DNA from: Echria macrotheca
Taxonomy: Eukaryota > Ascomycota > Sordariomycetes > Sordariales > Schizotheciaceae
Direction: 5' to 3'
NCBI GenBank assembly: GCA_030411725.1
Contig: MU839827.1
Coordinates: 4,719,027-4,783,026, forward strand
Length of the DNA stretch: 64,000 nt
Shown: piece after piece, positions 36,024 through 47,240 of the stretch
How the letters are laid out: every line of letters begins with the position of its first letter
Position numbering within the stretch: position 1 is the first letter of the stretch
Notes under the pieces: model-generated
Databases searched by the model: none
The model's input: the letters and a program-made list of their open reading frames with translations, nothing else
Told to the model about the DNA's origin: nothing
Translations under genes and position numbers: made by a program

Positions 36024-36089
36024 CCGGCCAATCCGACACCGGCCAATCCGACACCGGCCAATCCGACACCGGCCAATCCGACACCGGCC
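36024..36089 (+). repeat. 15-bp minisatellite, four copies plus six bases
   Basis: Four perfect units of CCGGCCAATCCGACA, then CCGGCC. In the nucleotidase frame each unit reads Pro-Ala-Asn-Pro-Thr. Each also holds a CCAAT pentamer. Confidence 0.95.
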
Positions 36090-36329
36090 GTGCCCGATAT
36101 TCCCGAAACGCAATTCAACACCAATCCCTCATACAAAGCACGCGTCACATCCTCGCCCCCATACCAGATCAAGACCCCGCCCCCGGGGCGGCCCCCGCAA
36201 TACCTCTCCGGTTCGTCCGAGGACTCTGCCGGTCGCTATCCGTTCAAGAGTTGGACTCCAACTCCCGATCCTCCGCCTTCCGGCTCGCAAAGCCACCCAT
36301 CCAGTCTCATCGTACAGTCTCACTCCGTC

Positions 36330-37538
36330 ATGGACAGCTTCCTGAGTGAGGACTCGCCCTACTTCCGGGAACTCGAGGTGGCTCTCCACGCCGTCTCGGT
36401 GGCCGCCGTGTTGAGCTTGGCGCCAGCCGTCGTAGACGAACTCGCCGACGACAAAAATGTCACGGCCGAGAAGCGTGATAGGACCGTCGTAACGTCTGTC
36501 GACCTAGCCATCCAAGCCGTGCTCACCCAGGTCCTCTCACACGAATTCCCCGCGAGCCGTATCATCGCAGAGGAAAATGCCGACCAACTGCGCGAGAGCC
36601 CACCCCTCCTCGACAAAGTCCATCGCCTCATCACCACTTGCGCCCAGGTTGACGCCAGGGTCTGGAAAGACTGGCGCGCCGACCTTCTGGAGGACAAGAA
36701 AGAGGTGCTCAGGGTGCTCGACAGAGCGGTCGTCAGCAAATATGATCCCATCCCAGAGAATGACGGGTCCACTACCTGGGTCATCGACCCCATTGACGGC
36801 ACCGAAGCTTACATCAAGGGCCACCACTACGCCATCAACTTGGCCCTGCTCTCGGGTTCCCAGCAGGCCTTGAGCGTCATTGCTTGTCCGCTCCTCGATT
36901 ACAACCACAGCGGGCACGTTATAGACAGCCAAGTGGTTACCAGGACGTACGATCGCTCAGAGAATGGGAGTCTATTTTTCGCCGTGCGCGGCTGCGGCGC
37001 CTACGTCCAGCGACTGACACATACGTTTCAGCGGTGGTCCCCCTTCAATATTCCCCGGGATTTATCAAAATTATCCCTCGACCGCGACGACGGTCAACGC
37101 CGTCTCACCATGAGTTACTTCAGTGGGACCTCAGGGTGGGGAACAGCACACGTTGAAATCACCAATAGCATGAAAATAGACCCGTCGGAGATCAGCTACC
37201 TGACGAGTTGGGTGATGCGCTGGGTCGTCTTGGCCCTGGGCCTTGCCAACTTCACGTTCTGGGTGTACCGGGAGCCCAACCGCAGGGCCAAGATATGGGA
37301 CCATGCCGGCGCCATGATGCTCTTTGAGGAGGTGGGCGGCAAGATTACCGACATAGAGGGGAAGCCGATAGACCTGTCCGCCGGCGCCTTGTTGAGTAAG
37401 AATCGGGGCTTCGTTGCCGCTGTCGAGGAGTTGCATCCATGGGCGCTTGGACACGTACAGGACTATCTGGCCGGCACCAGTTACCCTGGATTCTGGCAGG
37501 AAAGGTCAAGTACAGTTACTCAGGCGTCATCCGAATAA
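36330..37538 (+). CDS. 3'(2'),5'-bisphosphate nucleotidase-like protein
   Basis: The ATG at 36330 gives 402 aa in a single exon and is the first ATG after the TAG at 36018; MDSFLSEDSPYFRELEVALH is a normal start for this family. The inositol-monophosphatase fold is shown by the metal-binding motifs: IIAEENADQ, WVIDPIDGTEAY (Asp153, Asp156) and IWDHAGAMMLFEEVGGKITD (Asp324). HAL2/MET22 enzymes hydrolyse 3'-phosphoadenosine 5'-phosphate, a by-product of sulfate use, and are targets of Na+ and Li+. This copy differs from typical ones in and around the substrate-binding half (e.g. SYFSGTSGWGTAHVEI), so it may be a divergent paralogue with another substrate. The frame is open and Pro-rich for about 310 nt upstream of the chosen start, so a longer protein is possible. 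Confidence 0.82.
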   Translation: MDSFLSEDSPYFRELEVALHAVSVAAVLSLAPAVVDELADDKNVTAEKRDRTVVTSVDLAIQAVLTQVLSHEFPASRIIAEENADQLRESPPLLDKVHRLITTCAQVDARVWKDWRADLLEDKKEVLRVLDRAVVSKYDPIPENDGSTTWVIDPIDGTEAYIKGHHYAINLALLSGSQQALSVIACPLLDYNHSGHVIDSQVVTRTYDRSENGSLFFAVRGCGAYVQRLTHTFQRWSPFNIPRDLSKLSLDRDDGQRRLTMSYFSGTSGWGTAHVEITNSMKIDPSEISYLTSWVMRWVVLALGLANFTFWVYREPNRRAKIWDHAGAMMLFEEVGGKITDIEGKPIDLSAGALLSKNRGFVAAVEELHPWALGHVQDYLAGTSYPGFWQERSSTVTQASSE

Positions 37539-40235
37539 CTAGACTACCTGTCTGATGGCACGCGGTATGGGGCTTGGTCTAGAAAGTAGAATGGACGAGC
37601 TGTTGGAAAGCGGGAGCGTCATATCAGCGTTGGAATAACACTATATTGAATACAGACTCTCAGCGACTTTGGCCTGCTTGAGTGACAACGCTTTAAAAAA
37701 AAGAGGCTATGGTCCTTCCCGCCCACCAATCATGGCGGGATATTTCCACGTAGACATATTCAAGGAGCTCAAAAGACCTTGATACAACCATACGCCGGGC
37801 AAACAATGCAGGGAACGGGGTATTCGAGACGAGGTGAACATTCGTGGCTACCTAGACCTGACTCCCTCGCAGGTCAATGTGGATTCAAAACACGATGTGA
37901 GCTTTTTCTTGAAAACACTCTCCTAGTATACCACCTAAGGTTTGGGAGAAAACACGGTGTGGAAATCCAGGGAGGAAAATGAGCCTAAGCTGAGAACGGA
38001 GTTAGCTGGGCGTAATGGTAGAGATTTCACTTCTACCGAGACTGGGCGTATCTTGTCTTATGCCTTTTGGCTATGAGTAATGCTTCCAGCTGGTATTTGA
38101 ATCACCCCGGGATACCTTGTCCCGAATATCTCTATGTACCTAGGAACAGAACTCCCCGGCCACCAAGGGACTGAATTTCTATTTCCATTCCAGCATGCGT
38201 ACCGAGGATTAGACAGTAGGCAGGCAGGCACTCGTGTGCTATAACCACTTAGAAGAGGGACTGCTTCCCCTTTTAAGGGGTGAAAGCTTTCAGCTTCTCA
38301 CGGTTCAAGACAAATAATATTTCCATTCCAGGTAACTCAGGCGGTCATTCCACACCGGGCTCAGTTACGAATACAACCTACCTACCTAGTTATTAATTTT
38401 CCCAAAAGTAGGGCGATTCAACACTTCTCTCCTAATATGTGACCTGCCACGGACAGCACGGCAGAAAGGAAACAGTAGGTCATGATATATGGATGCTCGA
38501 TTTAATTCTTTTATGGTCTTTTCGAGGTAGGTGAGAGAGAAAACTTGCTTCGTAAGAGCAGGCCATACCTGAATAGTGTAGTCACGTAATCCACTCACTG
38601 CCATTCTGAGCCCAGGGAAGGAGTTCATATTCTTGCTCCGCTGCATATCTCAATTCTCCAGCTGTTCATATACCTAGTTGGCTCACGGTAACAATACTCC
38701 ACTTCTCTACCTCACACCTGACATGACAATCACAAACCACATCTCGTAAAAGCAGATTAGCGCATCTCAGTTGCTTAACCACATGTCAAACCGGCATACT
38801 GCCCATCCATGCCCACCCCCAATGCAAGTCCATGCCGAATTCAGACACCCATATGAAACCCAACACCCTCTCCTTCCCCAAATCAGCAAAGCCGTGTTTT
38901 CGCATCCTATCCAAATCCCACAGATATCTCCTTCATCAAACCCATCAGCCTCCATCTCCTCCTCCACGGCGTGGCTGCCTCTGTGAAAGTAGGCACGGCA
39001 TGCAACCGTGGCCCACAACGACACGCAGAACCGCCTTACACCCAAGCCCGCACAAAGGCAAGCAGCCCCAAGGGCTTACCGGCAAAACATTGGTCTAATG
39101 TTTTCGTACCTGCATCATCCTCCTCCTCCCAACGACATTAGATAGGCGAAAAGCCCCGCCAAGACAAACGCAAAATCAAAAAAAGCAAGCTAGACAGGAC
39201 AAGAGAGTAGAGATCACACCAGTGCCGCGCGTATACGGGGCACTGGTGCAGGAACCACCACGTCAGAGTGGTGGCCGAGGGGGGGTATTAGGGTTGCAGA
39301 TGTATGTCTCTTTGGCAGGACCGGGGAGTGACGAGGCCCTGCCAATGAAAGGATATTGTCATAGCCATCTAAGACATGACGTCGTAATCCGTAACATTCG
39401 TAAGTGCGTCGCGGCGCTGGTGAATCCATTCTCCCCGCTTCGTGCCGCGGTGGACGACCTGGCCGACGATGTGGGATGACGTTGCTCCACATCGGCCATG
39501 TTGTCGAGATTGGATGGATTCGGACCCAACGGCTGCGTAATGGTTGCCCATGTAGCTGTAAGATAGTCTTGTTCCCATATTCTTCGTCTCTCGGGATTCA
39601 TGTGGTGGCATTCGATCGTTGGCGTCATATCGAGTAAGGTGGGAAGGCATCAACCGAGGATGGCGCAAGTCGAACGTGCCTCGTTCAAATGTAGCACAGG
39701 ACTAAGCAGAAAATCAAACCCAAGTCCCATGATCCCCGAAAAAACACAACAAAGCATTAGAAATCAGTACTCGGAGAAAAAAGAAAATAAACACCCGCCG
39801 TCTGATCGCCAGCAGTAGCCATACGTTCAAGTTGTCGGGGACAAGACCGTGGCTAGCGTCCAGACTGCTGACAATCGACGCGGGTTCAAATGTTCCCTTG
39901 AGCAACCAGGCGGAAAGCAAGGCGCCGGCTCGAAAGAAGCGTACAGGCCGAAACCTTGGCTTCACGGCGAAAAGGAAGCCATACTCGGATTCTGGGGATG
40001 ACGGGCCCTCGAATTGGGAGTCAGGATGGGAGGACGACGGAACACTGAACGGGATGGCAGGGTCGAGGGCCGTCGAGATGTCCGAATAGCGAGCCGGTGC
40101 TGAGGGGAGAGCTCCGCCATCTGATGTCCGTACTACTGGAATCGGGCGCCGGCAGGAGCTGCAGCTCCTCGGACGGCATTATCGGACGAGTCTAATCAAT
40201 CATCAGCACTGCATGTATTCAGAGAAACATAGCCA
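37539..40235. other. Intergenic with small hairpins and unresolved coding-like frames
   Basis: About 2.7 kb. Near 38267-38292 are a CCCCTT/AAGGGG hairpin and the palindrome TGAAAGCTTTCA. On the minus strand an 89-codon frame starting with ATG (39628-39359, MTPTIECHHMNPERRRIWEQ...) and an overlapping frame ending RRDALTNVTDYDVMS look protein-like; I do not recognise them. The right part should be the 3' region of the RRM gene. Confidence 0.4.
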
Positions 40236-42187
40236 CTAACCGCTGCCTCGTTGCATGTGACCATTGGCTCTGTTGCGCCCAGAAAACCCCATGCTCTCGC
40301 CCCAGTCACCGCTTGGTCCGTGAGGCTGGCGCTCGGGGACGTTGCGGGTACCAGACCCGTTCATCCCTGGGCGTTGGCTGCCAATCGCCCCAGGATTCTC
40401 GCGAGGTCGTAGTCTGTTGGTCCCACCAAACGGCTCGCCAAGGGACATGGACCCCAGGTCCGAGATCAGGAGGGACGCATCGTTATTGTTATTGTTCGAT
40501 GTCGTGCCAGGAGTGGTAGGCGTAGTCAAGGCACTAGTCTGACCGGTACCGCCTAGACCCGATGTGTACTCGCCGTACTGCGCGACATTGGGCCCGTGGA
40601 TGGTCGCTGTAGGGTAGCCAGAGGCAGATAACGACGGGCTTGGAGTGTAGGAGCGCAGATCTGCGAAAGATTTGACGCCGCGGAGCGCGTTGAGCCCGCC
40701 ATCGGGGCTGTCGGGAAGCTCCAGCGTCGGTCCGTGTCTTCCTTGTCTGCCCAACGCACCGTACTGGCCAGGCGCATTCGTCCGCGTCTCTGCAAAATCG
40801 ATCGTGGCGGCCCGGCTCAAGCCGCGGCGATGTGCGTCCGCCGACACGCCTGGTGGGATATGCATAGGCTGCTGTGTGGTGCCAAGGTCTTTGACAACAT
40901 GGAGCTGCCGGTGCTGGCCCTCACCGACGGATCGGTGCTCAAGACCCATGTTGTGCGCCAGAATATGAACGATCCTTCGTTGCTGGGGTGTGATGGTGCT
41001 GGGGAAGACAATGATCTCGCGGTTCGGGTCATTTCTGAACAGGGTGAGCTCCGTATAGAACTGGAGCGTCTCAGGATTGTTGAGGTCCACATCGCCTGCG
41101 AAATCCTGGTTAGATCGGGTTGGCGCGAGATACCTTGCTGATGACTTACGCAACGGCGAGTTACGAGATCGGGCGGTATGGGCGGCGTTGAGGGAATGCA
41201 TTGACGACTGCGAGTGCAGTGCGATGGGTTGGTGCTGCTCCTCCAGCTGGCCACGCTTCTCCCTCTTCTCTCGTTCAATCCGCTCCCGCTCATGTTCCGG
41301 CAGCATCTTCTTGTATTCCACGCGTAGCTTCCTGCCCTGGACGTCGTATCCGTTCAGCTGCTCGATCACCGTCTGTGTATCATGCGGGCTCTGGAAGTTG
41401 GCGAAGGCGAGACCGCGGAAGACACCGTTGTCGAAGTGGTAGTTGAACGCGTAGGGCTGAGGAAGACCTAGGTCCGACATGAGGCTAGTCAACGACTCTT
41501 TGCGCACGTTGAACGGAATGTTCTTGATGACGATGGCAGTCGGGATCAGATCGCTACCCAGGGCTTTCGCATCGTGCCTGGGATCGTACATATTGCCCGG
41601 AAACGCATGACGGTCACCGGCGAAGCCCCCGTCGCCATTCATGTGGCCCATAGGTTGACCGAAGTTGTTCATGGTGGCCGAGTATTGGGTTGAGGGTGTG
41701 TTCAAAGCCTGGCTGCCAAGGTTCGCCTGATCGGGGTTCATCCATTCCTGCGAAATCAAGAACACGTTAGAAAAAAATCTCATTACGGGTGGGAGAAGGG
41801 AAAGGGGAGTCATGGTACCGTCGGAAGTGTACGGCGGAGCGGACCAGCCCGTAGCCGACCGTCGCCCATGGCACCATTCACCGTGTTGGCACCCGCATTG
41901 TATGCCCAGGCCTGGTTGTTGCCCAGGAAGTTATCAGCGAAGCCGGCGGCGGTCGGTGTTGACCTGTTGTACTTGAAGGCATTGCTGTCGTAGGTGCCGA
42001 AGCGGTCGTCGGGAGGGTACATGGTTACGGGTGATTGGCCGACAGCATCCATCTGGCGCTGGTTCATGCGATTGACGCTGGGCAGGCCGGCCGTGGTATT
42101 GTAGCCCGGGCGCGCGGACCCGGGCGACCGATTCGGGTTGCCCATCGGGTAACCCGAGAAAAAGATTTCACCCTGTTGCTGGTTCAT
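40236..42187 (-). CDS. RRM plus R3H RNA-binding protein (Pin4/Cip1-like)
   Basis: Three exons (42187-41819, 41747-41150, 41095-40236) with introns of 71 and 54 nt give 608 aa. The start MNQQQGEIFFSGYPMG follows a long leader. The RRM is at about 160-260, with TAIVIKNIPFNVRKE (RNP2) and FRGLAFANFQSP (RNP1). The R3H domain follows the second intron (LNNPETLQFYTELTLFRND, then FPSTITPQQRRIVHILAHNM). The tail is Ser/Thr/Gly-rich with a short Asn run. This layout matches S. pombe Cip1/Cip2 and S. cerevisiae Pin4, which tune mRNA stability or translation in stress and the cell cycle. The second intron is 54 nt, in phase and stop-free, so its retention would add 18 residues. A further intron (40240-40192) may replace the last two codons by 20 residues ending ARFQ, with the stop at 40133. 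Confidence 0.88.
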
Positions 42188-44667
42188 TGTGTCGGTCGCT
42201 CCGTCGTTCTGGCGGGTGGTCGACGCAGCTGGTGCCGGAGACCAGCAGGCCAGACCGAGCGGGTGTCGTCCAAAAAGGGGAGGGCAAAAATCTCTGCTGC
42301 CGACGAAGACGCAAAGGACTCTCCCAGTGGGGTCCCCGGAGGACGGCGAACAAAGAACCGACAAGCGGGTGATGACGATGCCGGGGGCCGCGCTTCAAGC
42401 GATCGAAGTGCAGGAGTGTCCTCGTGGAGGGAGGGGCGTGATTTTTCAATGACGCGGAAGAGGTTGCAGGCGTCGACCGAAGGGGAGGAGAGCACGGCCC
42501 ACAACAACCACGGCGAGGCAGCGCAGGCAGAACTGCAGGCGGTGGGCGGCGAGAGAGCGAGCGACCGAGGCTCGCTGGCTGGGCGAGGGAGCGGGATGGA
42601 GAGGAGATCGTCGCGTCGTCGGGTGGTGCTTCGTGTGCTGTCGTGAGGTGGTGCAGACCATGGGGGATCAAAGGATTGTGGGTTGGAGAAGAGGAGAAAG
42701 CGATGCAAGAAGCCGGAGAGTAACCAGGCGGCAGGTGCGTGCGTCTGTCAGAAAACACAGCAGAGCGCGGTCTGATCCTGGCAACCGCAATTTTTGTGTG
42801 GTGTGGGTTCCAAAGTCCAGATTGCCCGGCCCCGTGCGCCAGTCCGCCCCAGCCGGGGCCACCCGTGCGCTAGTTAGCTGTTAACAGCGCCTCGCCAGCT
42901 GCTTCTCTTGCCTCGACCGCCACAATGGGACGGCTATTGCTGGGGGAATTGGCATATCACCACGCCCCTAGATCCCCCCGTTGTTTTGAACGAGATAGAT
43001 TGCAGTCGCTGTTTCTGCATTGTTTGCGCGGGCCAGGGAGCCCTTCCACGAGGCTAAAAGGCGTCTCCAAGAAAAGCAACGGCATGAGCCCAGAAATAGC
43101 GGGGTGTCAGCCAGGAGCTCTGCAAAGCAACCAGACAGAGTCTCCAACAACACTTCAAAAGACGCAGCACGAGTCCAGGACTCGGCCTCGACACCGAGAC
43201 GGGAATCCGCCATCACAGCGGGTCCACTGTGATCCTGTCGAGACAGCGGCAAAGCAGCCCATTTGCGGTGCGTCAAAAGCCAGCCCAGAGGGGCTGCGCA
43301 CACTGCTGCTGTCTTGCGATCAATCAATCGAAGCAATGCTGGACGAGGCGATTGGCTGCAGCGACCGTCGGAGACCAGAATGACGGGGCGACGGCTGGAG
43401 CTGGGCACATGCGAACCACAGACGCTGCGGACCGCTAACTAGCTTTCCGGCGAATGGGATGGGATTCCCAAGGCCAGACAGAGAGCAATGCAGAGTGGAG
43501 GGGTCGATTCGACAAAACGCCCTGGAGCTTCGAAAACACCGATCCCATTGCGGCTGCTTTTCCCACAACCCCAACATTTATTTTCTACACAGTAGCTAGC
43601 TCCCTGCATACGTCTATGTCCTTCTGCTCTCTGCTGCAATGTACGAGTTACGCCCACTCCGGATGACATCTGCTGCCTGTGGTAATCGGGGGTTTCTGCG
43701 ATGCAAACGCGTTCCCCAATTTCATCTGTTCTTCTCCCTTCCGGGTTCGGGCTCGAGGGCTGGCGGCGAGGCGGCGGCGGCGCGGTGGGACGGCGGGGTC
43801 TTCAGGGCGACAAGGCGAGTCGTTGATCAGGGTCTTGTGGCCAATCCGCAACTCAGGAACCAGATTCGAAGACCAGACACCTGAGTCCGGAGCATGCACC
43901 GGCCCCAAACAGGGAAAGAGGCAGACAGATACCGTCATTTTGGATGAAGCCAGATCGACCTCCTCCTTTTTCTCCAACGACATTACGACAACCCGTCCGC
44001 CGTGGCCTCGTAATCGGCAGCAGAAAGTTGCTTTTTGTTTCCCAGAATGCCGTCTCATTCCCGACGCACTGGCACAGAATGGTTCGCCGCTTGCACTCAG
44101 CTGGCGAGCGAATCCCATGTTTCAACCCCCTTTTCCAGGTTCCTCCCCCCCGCGGAGGCTCGGCTGGCCAGGACTCGCCCAATAATTCGTCCACTACACG
44201 GCATGGTCAACCCAATCAAGCTCTCGAGAAGCCAATATGTTAGGCAGCTGCGCAGCAGATCCGCCTTCTGCATGCCATTCTCCAGCGAATGTCGGCCAGC
44301 CAGAGATATGAACAGAGCGCATAAATGCCAGGCACATGTATGTCGTGGTTATGCCGGTGCCGCAGCGGGCCAGGATGGAAAGCCCCGAAACGGCAACATC
44401 CGCTCCGTGCGATCAACCCCCATCTTCTCCACCATGGAAATTGATGCATTTTATTCGTCTCTTATTTCGCTTTTGCTATGTACAGTAGTGCCCCTGGTGC
44501 GCCTAGCTCGAATCGGGATGCTGGAAAATAACATTCAAGGTTCTATTCCTGAGGCTCATCTTCTGAGCCGCAACACCGCTGATACCTCTTCGACTTTCTT
44601 ACAACGTCGACCCTCATACCACTCTCGGAACCATAAAATACAAATCCGACGGAGAGCGCCGGGCAAG
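42188..44667. other. Intergenic: leader of the RRM gene and upstream DNA
   Basis: No supported gene in about 2.5 kb. The open frames on both strands are low in motif content. The first 500 bases are probably 5' leader and promoter of the RRM gene. Confidence 0.45.
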
Positions 44668-45998
44668 CTACGCCTGGCTGTACTTTCGATCAACCGCTTG
44701 TGGATATGTCCAAAACACCAGAAAGGACAGGATGGGATGGCAAATCTTGCGCCACCGTGATGGATTTGGCCAATGTCGTCTGGTCATGTTGAATCCGCAC
44801 ATCAACACTATGTTGCCGAGCACGTTGAACAGCCGGAAAATTCTGGGCACTAGTTAGTAACGGCAGCGGTTCTCAGGAGCTGCTCCTCTGCTTACATGTT
44901 GAATGCAAAGAACACTAGAGCAACGATAGTACTCCGGGGAAGGGGCTCGTCTCCTAGCTGTCCAATCTGGCTGGCGATGTGGTAGACCGGAGGAACCCAC
45001 AACCCTAGAATGGCCGACTCGAACAATAGCGTCCAATGATACGTCCTATGTTTGTTTCCTCTGAATATGATCAAGACGAGACAGACCCAGAGCAGCAAGA
45101 ACGATGTCTTTGCACAAGAAACGAACGTTAGCACGCAGAAGACAGCACGAGGGGCGGCCGGAAGACTCACCAAGGTCGGTGCGAAGACCAAGACAGAATT
45201 CCGAAAGTACCTCCACGCAAGGGCGCTTGCGATGACACCCAAACTCAGCTGCAGCCAGCCGAGGAGAAAATAAAAGAAGAGAGCTCTGTTATAAGCTCTA
45301 TAGCAGAAGGTGTGGAACTGGTCATTACCCATTGCCGCCGCCCCGATAGGCCAGCCACACCAACGACAAACCCAGGTCGTTTCGAAGTTGGCAAGATGGA
45401 CTTTCCTCCCCGGCTGGATCCGCTTGTCTCTGGATGCCATGGCACAGTTGATGCAGCAACTCGCAAGGGGGTACCCGGGATCCCTAGGCGTGGACAAGAG
45501 TAGCTGGGAGCGAGTTCCGTCGTACGTCAGACAGTTCTTGCAGTGTCTGAGGAGCTGGTCCTGGAGATGCATGGGGCCCAGCAAAGCCCGGATTTGGCGG
45601 GGAGTTGCCAGGCCACGGATCTGCTTGCAGGTTCGTCGAAGCCGCTCGATGTCGGCAAAGCTCAGCTGCAGCATAACGAGGAGATGGATCTCGGGCGGCA
45701 AGGTGAGGAAGGTCCGCGGCACCTGGGGGCTTTTGAACTCTTGCAACTCGTAGCTGACCCTCTTGGCCACGGCGAGGTTGGAAGGATCCTTACGGGACCG
45801 ACGATCGCGGTAGCTGGCCAACGACGAAATCGAGTTCCTCACAGTATCACCCATCAGCCCATGCAGGAGCGTTTGCCCGCTGCCCACCGTTTGCTCTGGC
45901 TCCGAGTCATCTTCGACCACAATCACGGGCGTTACGGCTGCCGTTGGCGCGAGCGAGACGACAGGCGGCGGCGGCACCGGGGGTTGACCAGACTCCAT
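44668..45998 (-). CDS. F-box protein with Cys pairs and membrane helices
   Basis: Two exons (45998-44896, 44842-44668; 53-nt intron GTAAGC..GCCCAG with CTAAC branch match) encode 425 aa. The ATG at 45998 is the first in frame. Residues 1 to about 95 are disordered. FLTLPPEIHLLVMLQLSFAD (about 97-116) with RLRRTCKQIRGLA is an F-box. Cys pairs follow (HCKNC, CCINC, CRWCGWP) that could bind zinc. The C-terminal half is hydrophobic, with about five potential membrane helices (e.g. ALFFYFLLGWLQLSLGVIAS, FLLLWVCLVLIIF, TIVALVFFAFNIIFRLFNVL). F-box proteins recruit targets to SCF ubiquitin ligase; a membrane-bound one could act on membrane proteins, which is my inference. Such proteins occur as unnamed fungal genes. 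Confidence 0.8.
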
Positions 45999-47240
45999 CT
46001 CATCGGCACTCGGGGTTTCGCAGCCCAGTTGATGGTGGTTGGTTGGGGGGGATTGCGAGTGGGTGAGTAAGAGGGACAAAACCTGGCCCGACGGGCGTGC
46101 TCAAGCGAGAGGACGGGACGACAGTTAGCTTCGTCTTCTGGGAGCGAGCGAAACGTGATAGCTCGACGCCGCGTGTTGGGGATGAAGGTCGTGCTTCTTC
46201 TTCCGGGAGTATTTGCCTGGGGCGGGAGTGAAGACGGCTGAGTGGTTCCCGGCCCGTCGGGCGATCTGGCTGAGAGCGTTGTGGGGAGCACGCCACCCGG
46301 GGCGGCCAGCTACCTGGGTAGGTCAGCACCGGGATTACTTTGCGACAGAAAAAGACGCAAGGCTCGGACGGCGCTGAAGGATAAACATGTGCTGTCGTGG
46401 GGTTCAAGCTGCCAGGGCAGGCAGTTGGCAATGACGTCTTGTGTGCCCGGCGAGCCACTCGAGTTGGGTTGTGGCGGTTGCACTTTGCTGTTGGCCAGAT
46501 CTCTGTTTCCCAGCGCCATGGTGCACGAGGGAATCAGGTAAGCCGGCCCTCGTGCCTTCCAGCTCCCAATGTGCTGCGGGCAGCCTAACATGGTGATGGG
46601 CTGGATTGGACCGTATCGACCGGATTTCCGACAAAAGACGTGTGGTCCAGCCAGTTGGCTCAAAGTGGGGGCGGGGTTCCCAACGCAAAAGAGCTCCCGT
46701 CCCTTCCAAGCTGAGGCGGGGTCTCCCGCCACCACCCCGAACCTTTTTGTTTCTTTTGGGACTAGCTTCTTCAAGTCAGGCAAGGGAATGAATGGGCAGC
46801 CCACGTCCCGCAAAGCATGAAAGACTGCGATTCTCAAACAACTGCTAGCTAAATAGGTGCCTACCTCGGTGATGAGTTACTGCTGTCTTTGGCTGCAGGA
46901 AGATGGTCTGGAACGCTTGGTTCCAACAATGACTATCTCAATATTTATCGATTAGTTCTAACCCTTGACATCTCGTCGTGGTCCGTGCGGGCTTACTCTC
47001 ATCGTGGACCCTTGATACCTATCATCTCGCCAGGGCAACTCTTGGGGAGAAACAGGGCTCTCCCCTTTTCAAGACGGCTTTCATGTCAAGCACAAAACAC
47101 ATCATTTTGGAACAGTATTGTAGGTAAATTTGGATCAAATTTGGGATGTACAAGGCCCCCGCTACAGGAAAGTTCAAGTCTAATTCCAGTCGTTTACTCC
47201 AAACACCAAACCCCCAACGTATCCACGCTCAGTTACTGCA
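45999..47240. other. Intergenic: promoter of the F-box gene
   Basis: No gene supported. A 175-codon minus-strand frame (46837-46310) has no recognisable motif and I do not call it. Confidence 0.45.

Noticed and set aside
36330..37538. Classifying the nucleotidase-like gene as a pseudogene
   Set aside because: The enzyme part is fully open with all metal-binding motifs; only the leader carries a stop.
37995..38110. tRNA- or SINE-like signal (GTAATGGTAGAG and TTTGAATCACC)
   Set aside because: The two boxes are too far apart and no cloverleaf folds; no A-rich tail or flanking duplication is seen.
44035..44760. 241-codon plus-strand frame
   Set aside because: Overlaps the last exon of the F-box gene on the other strand and has no recognisable domain.
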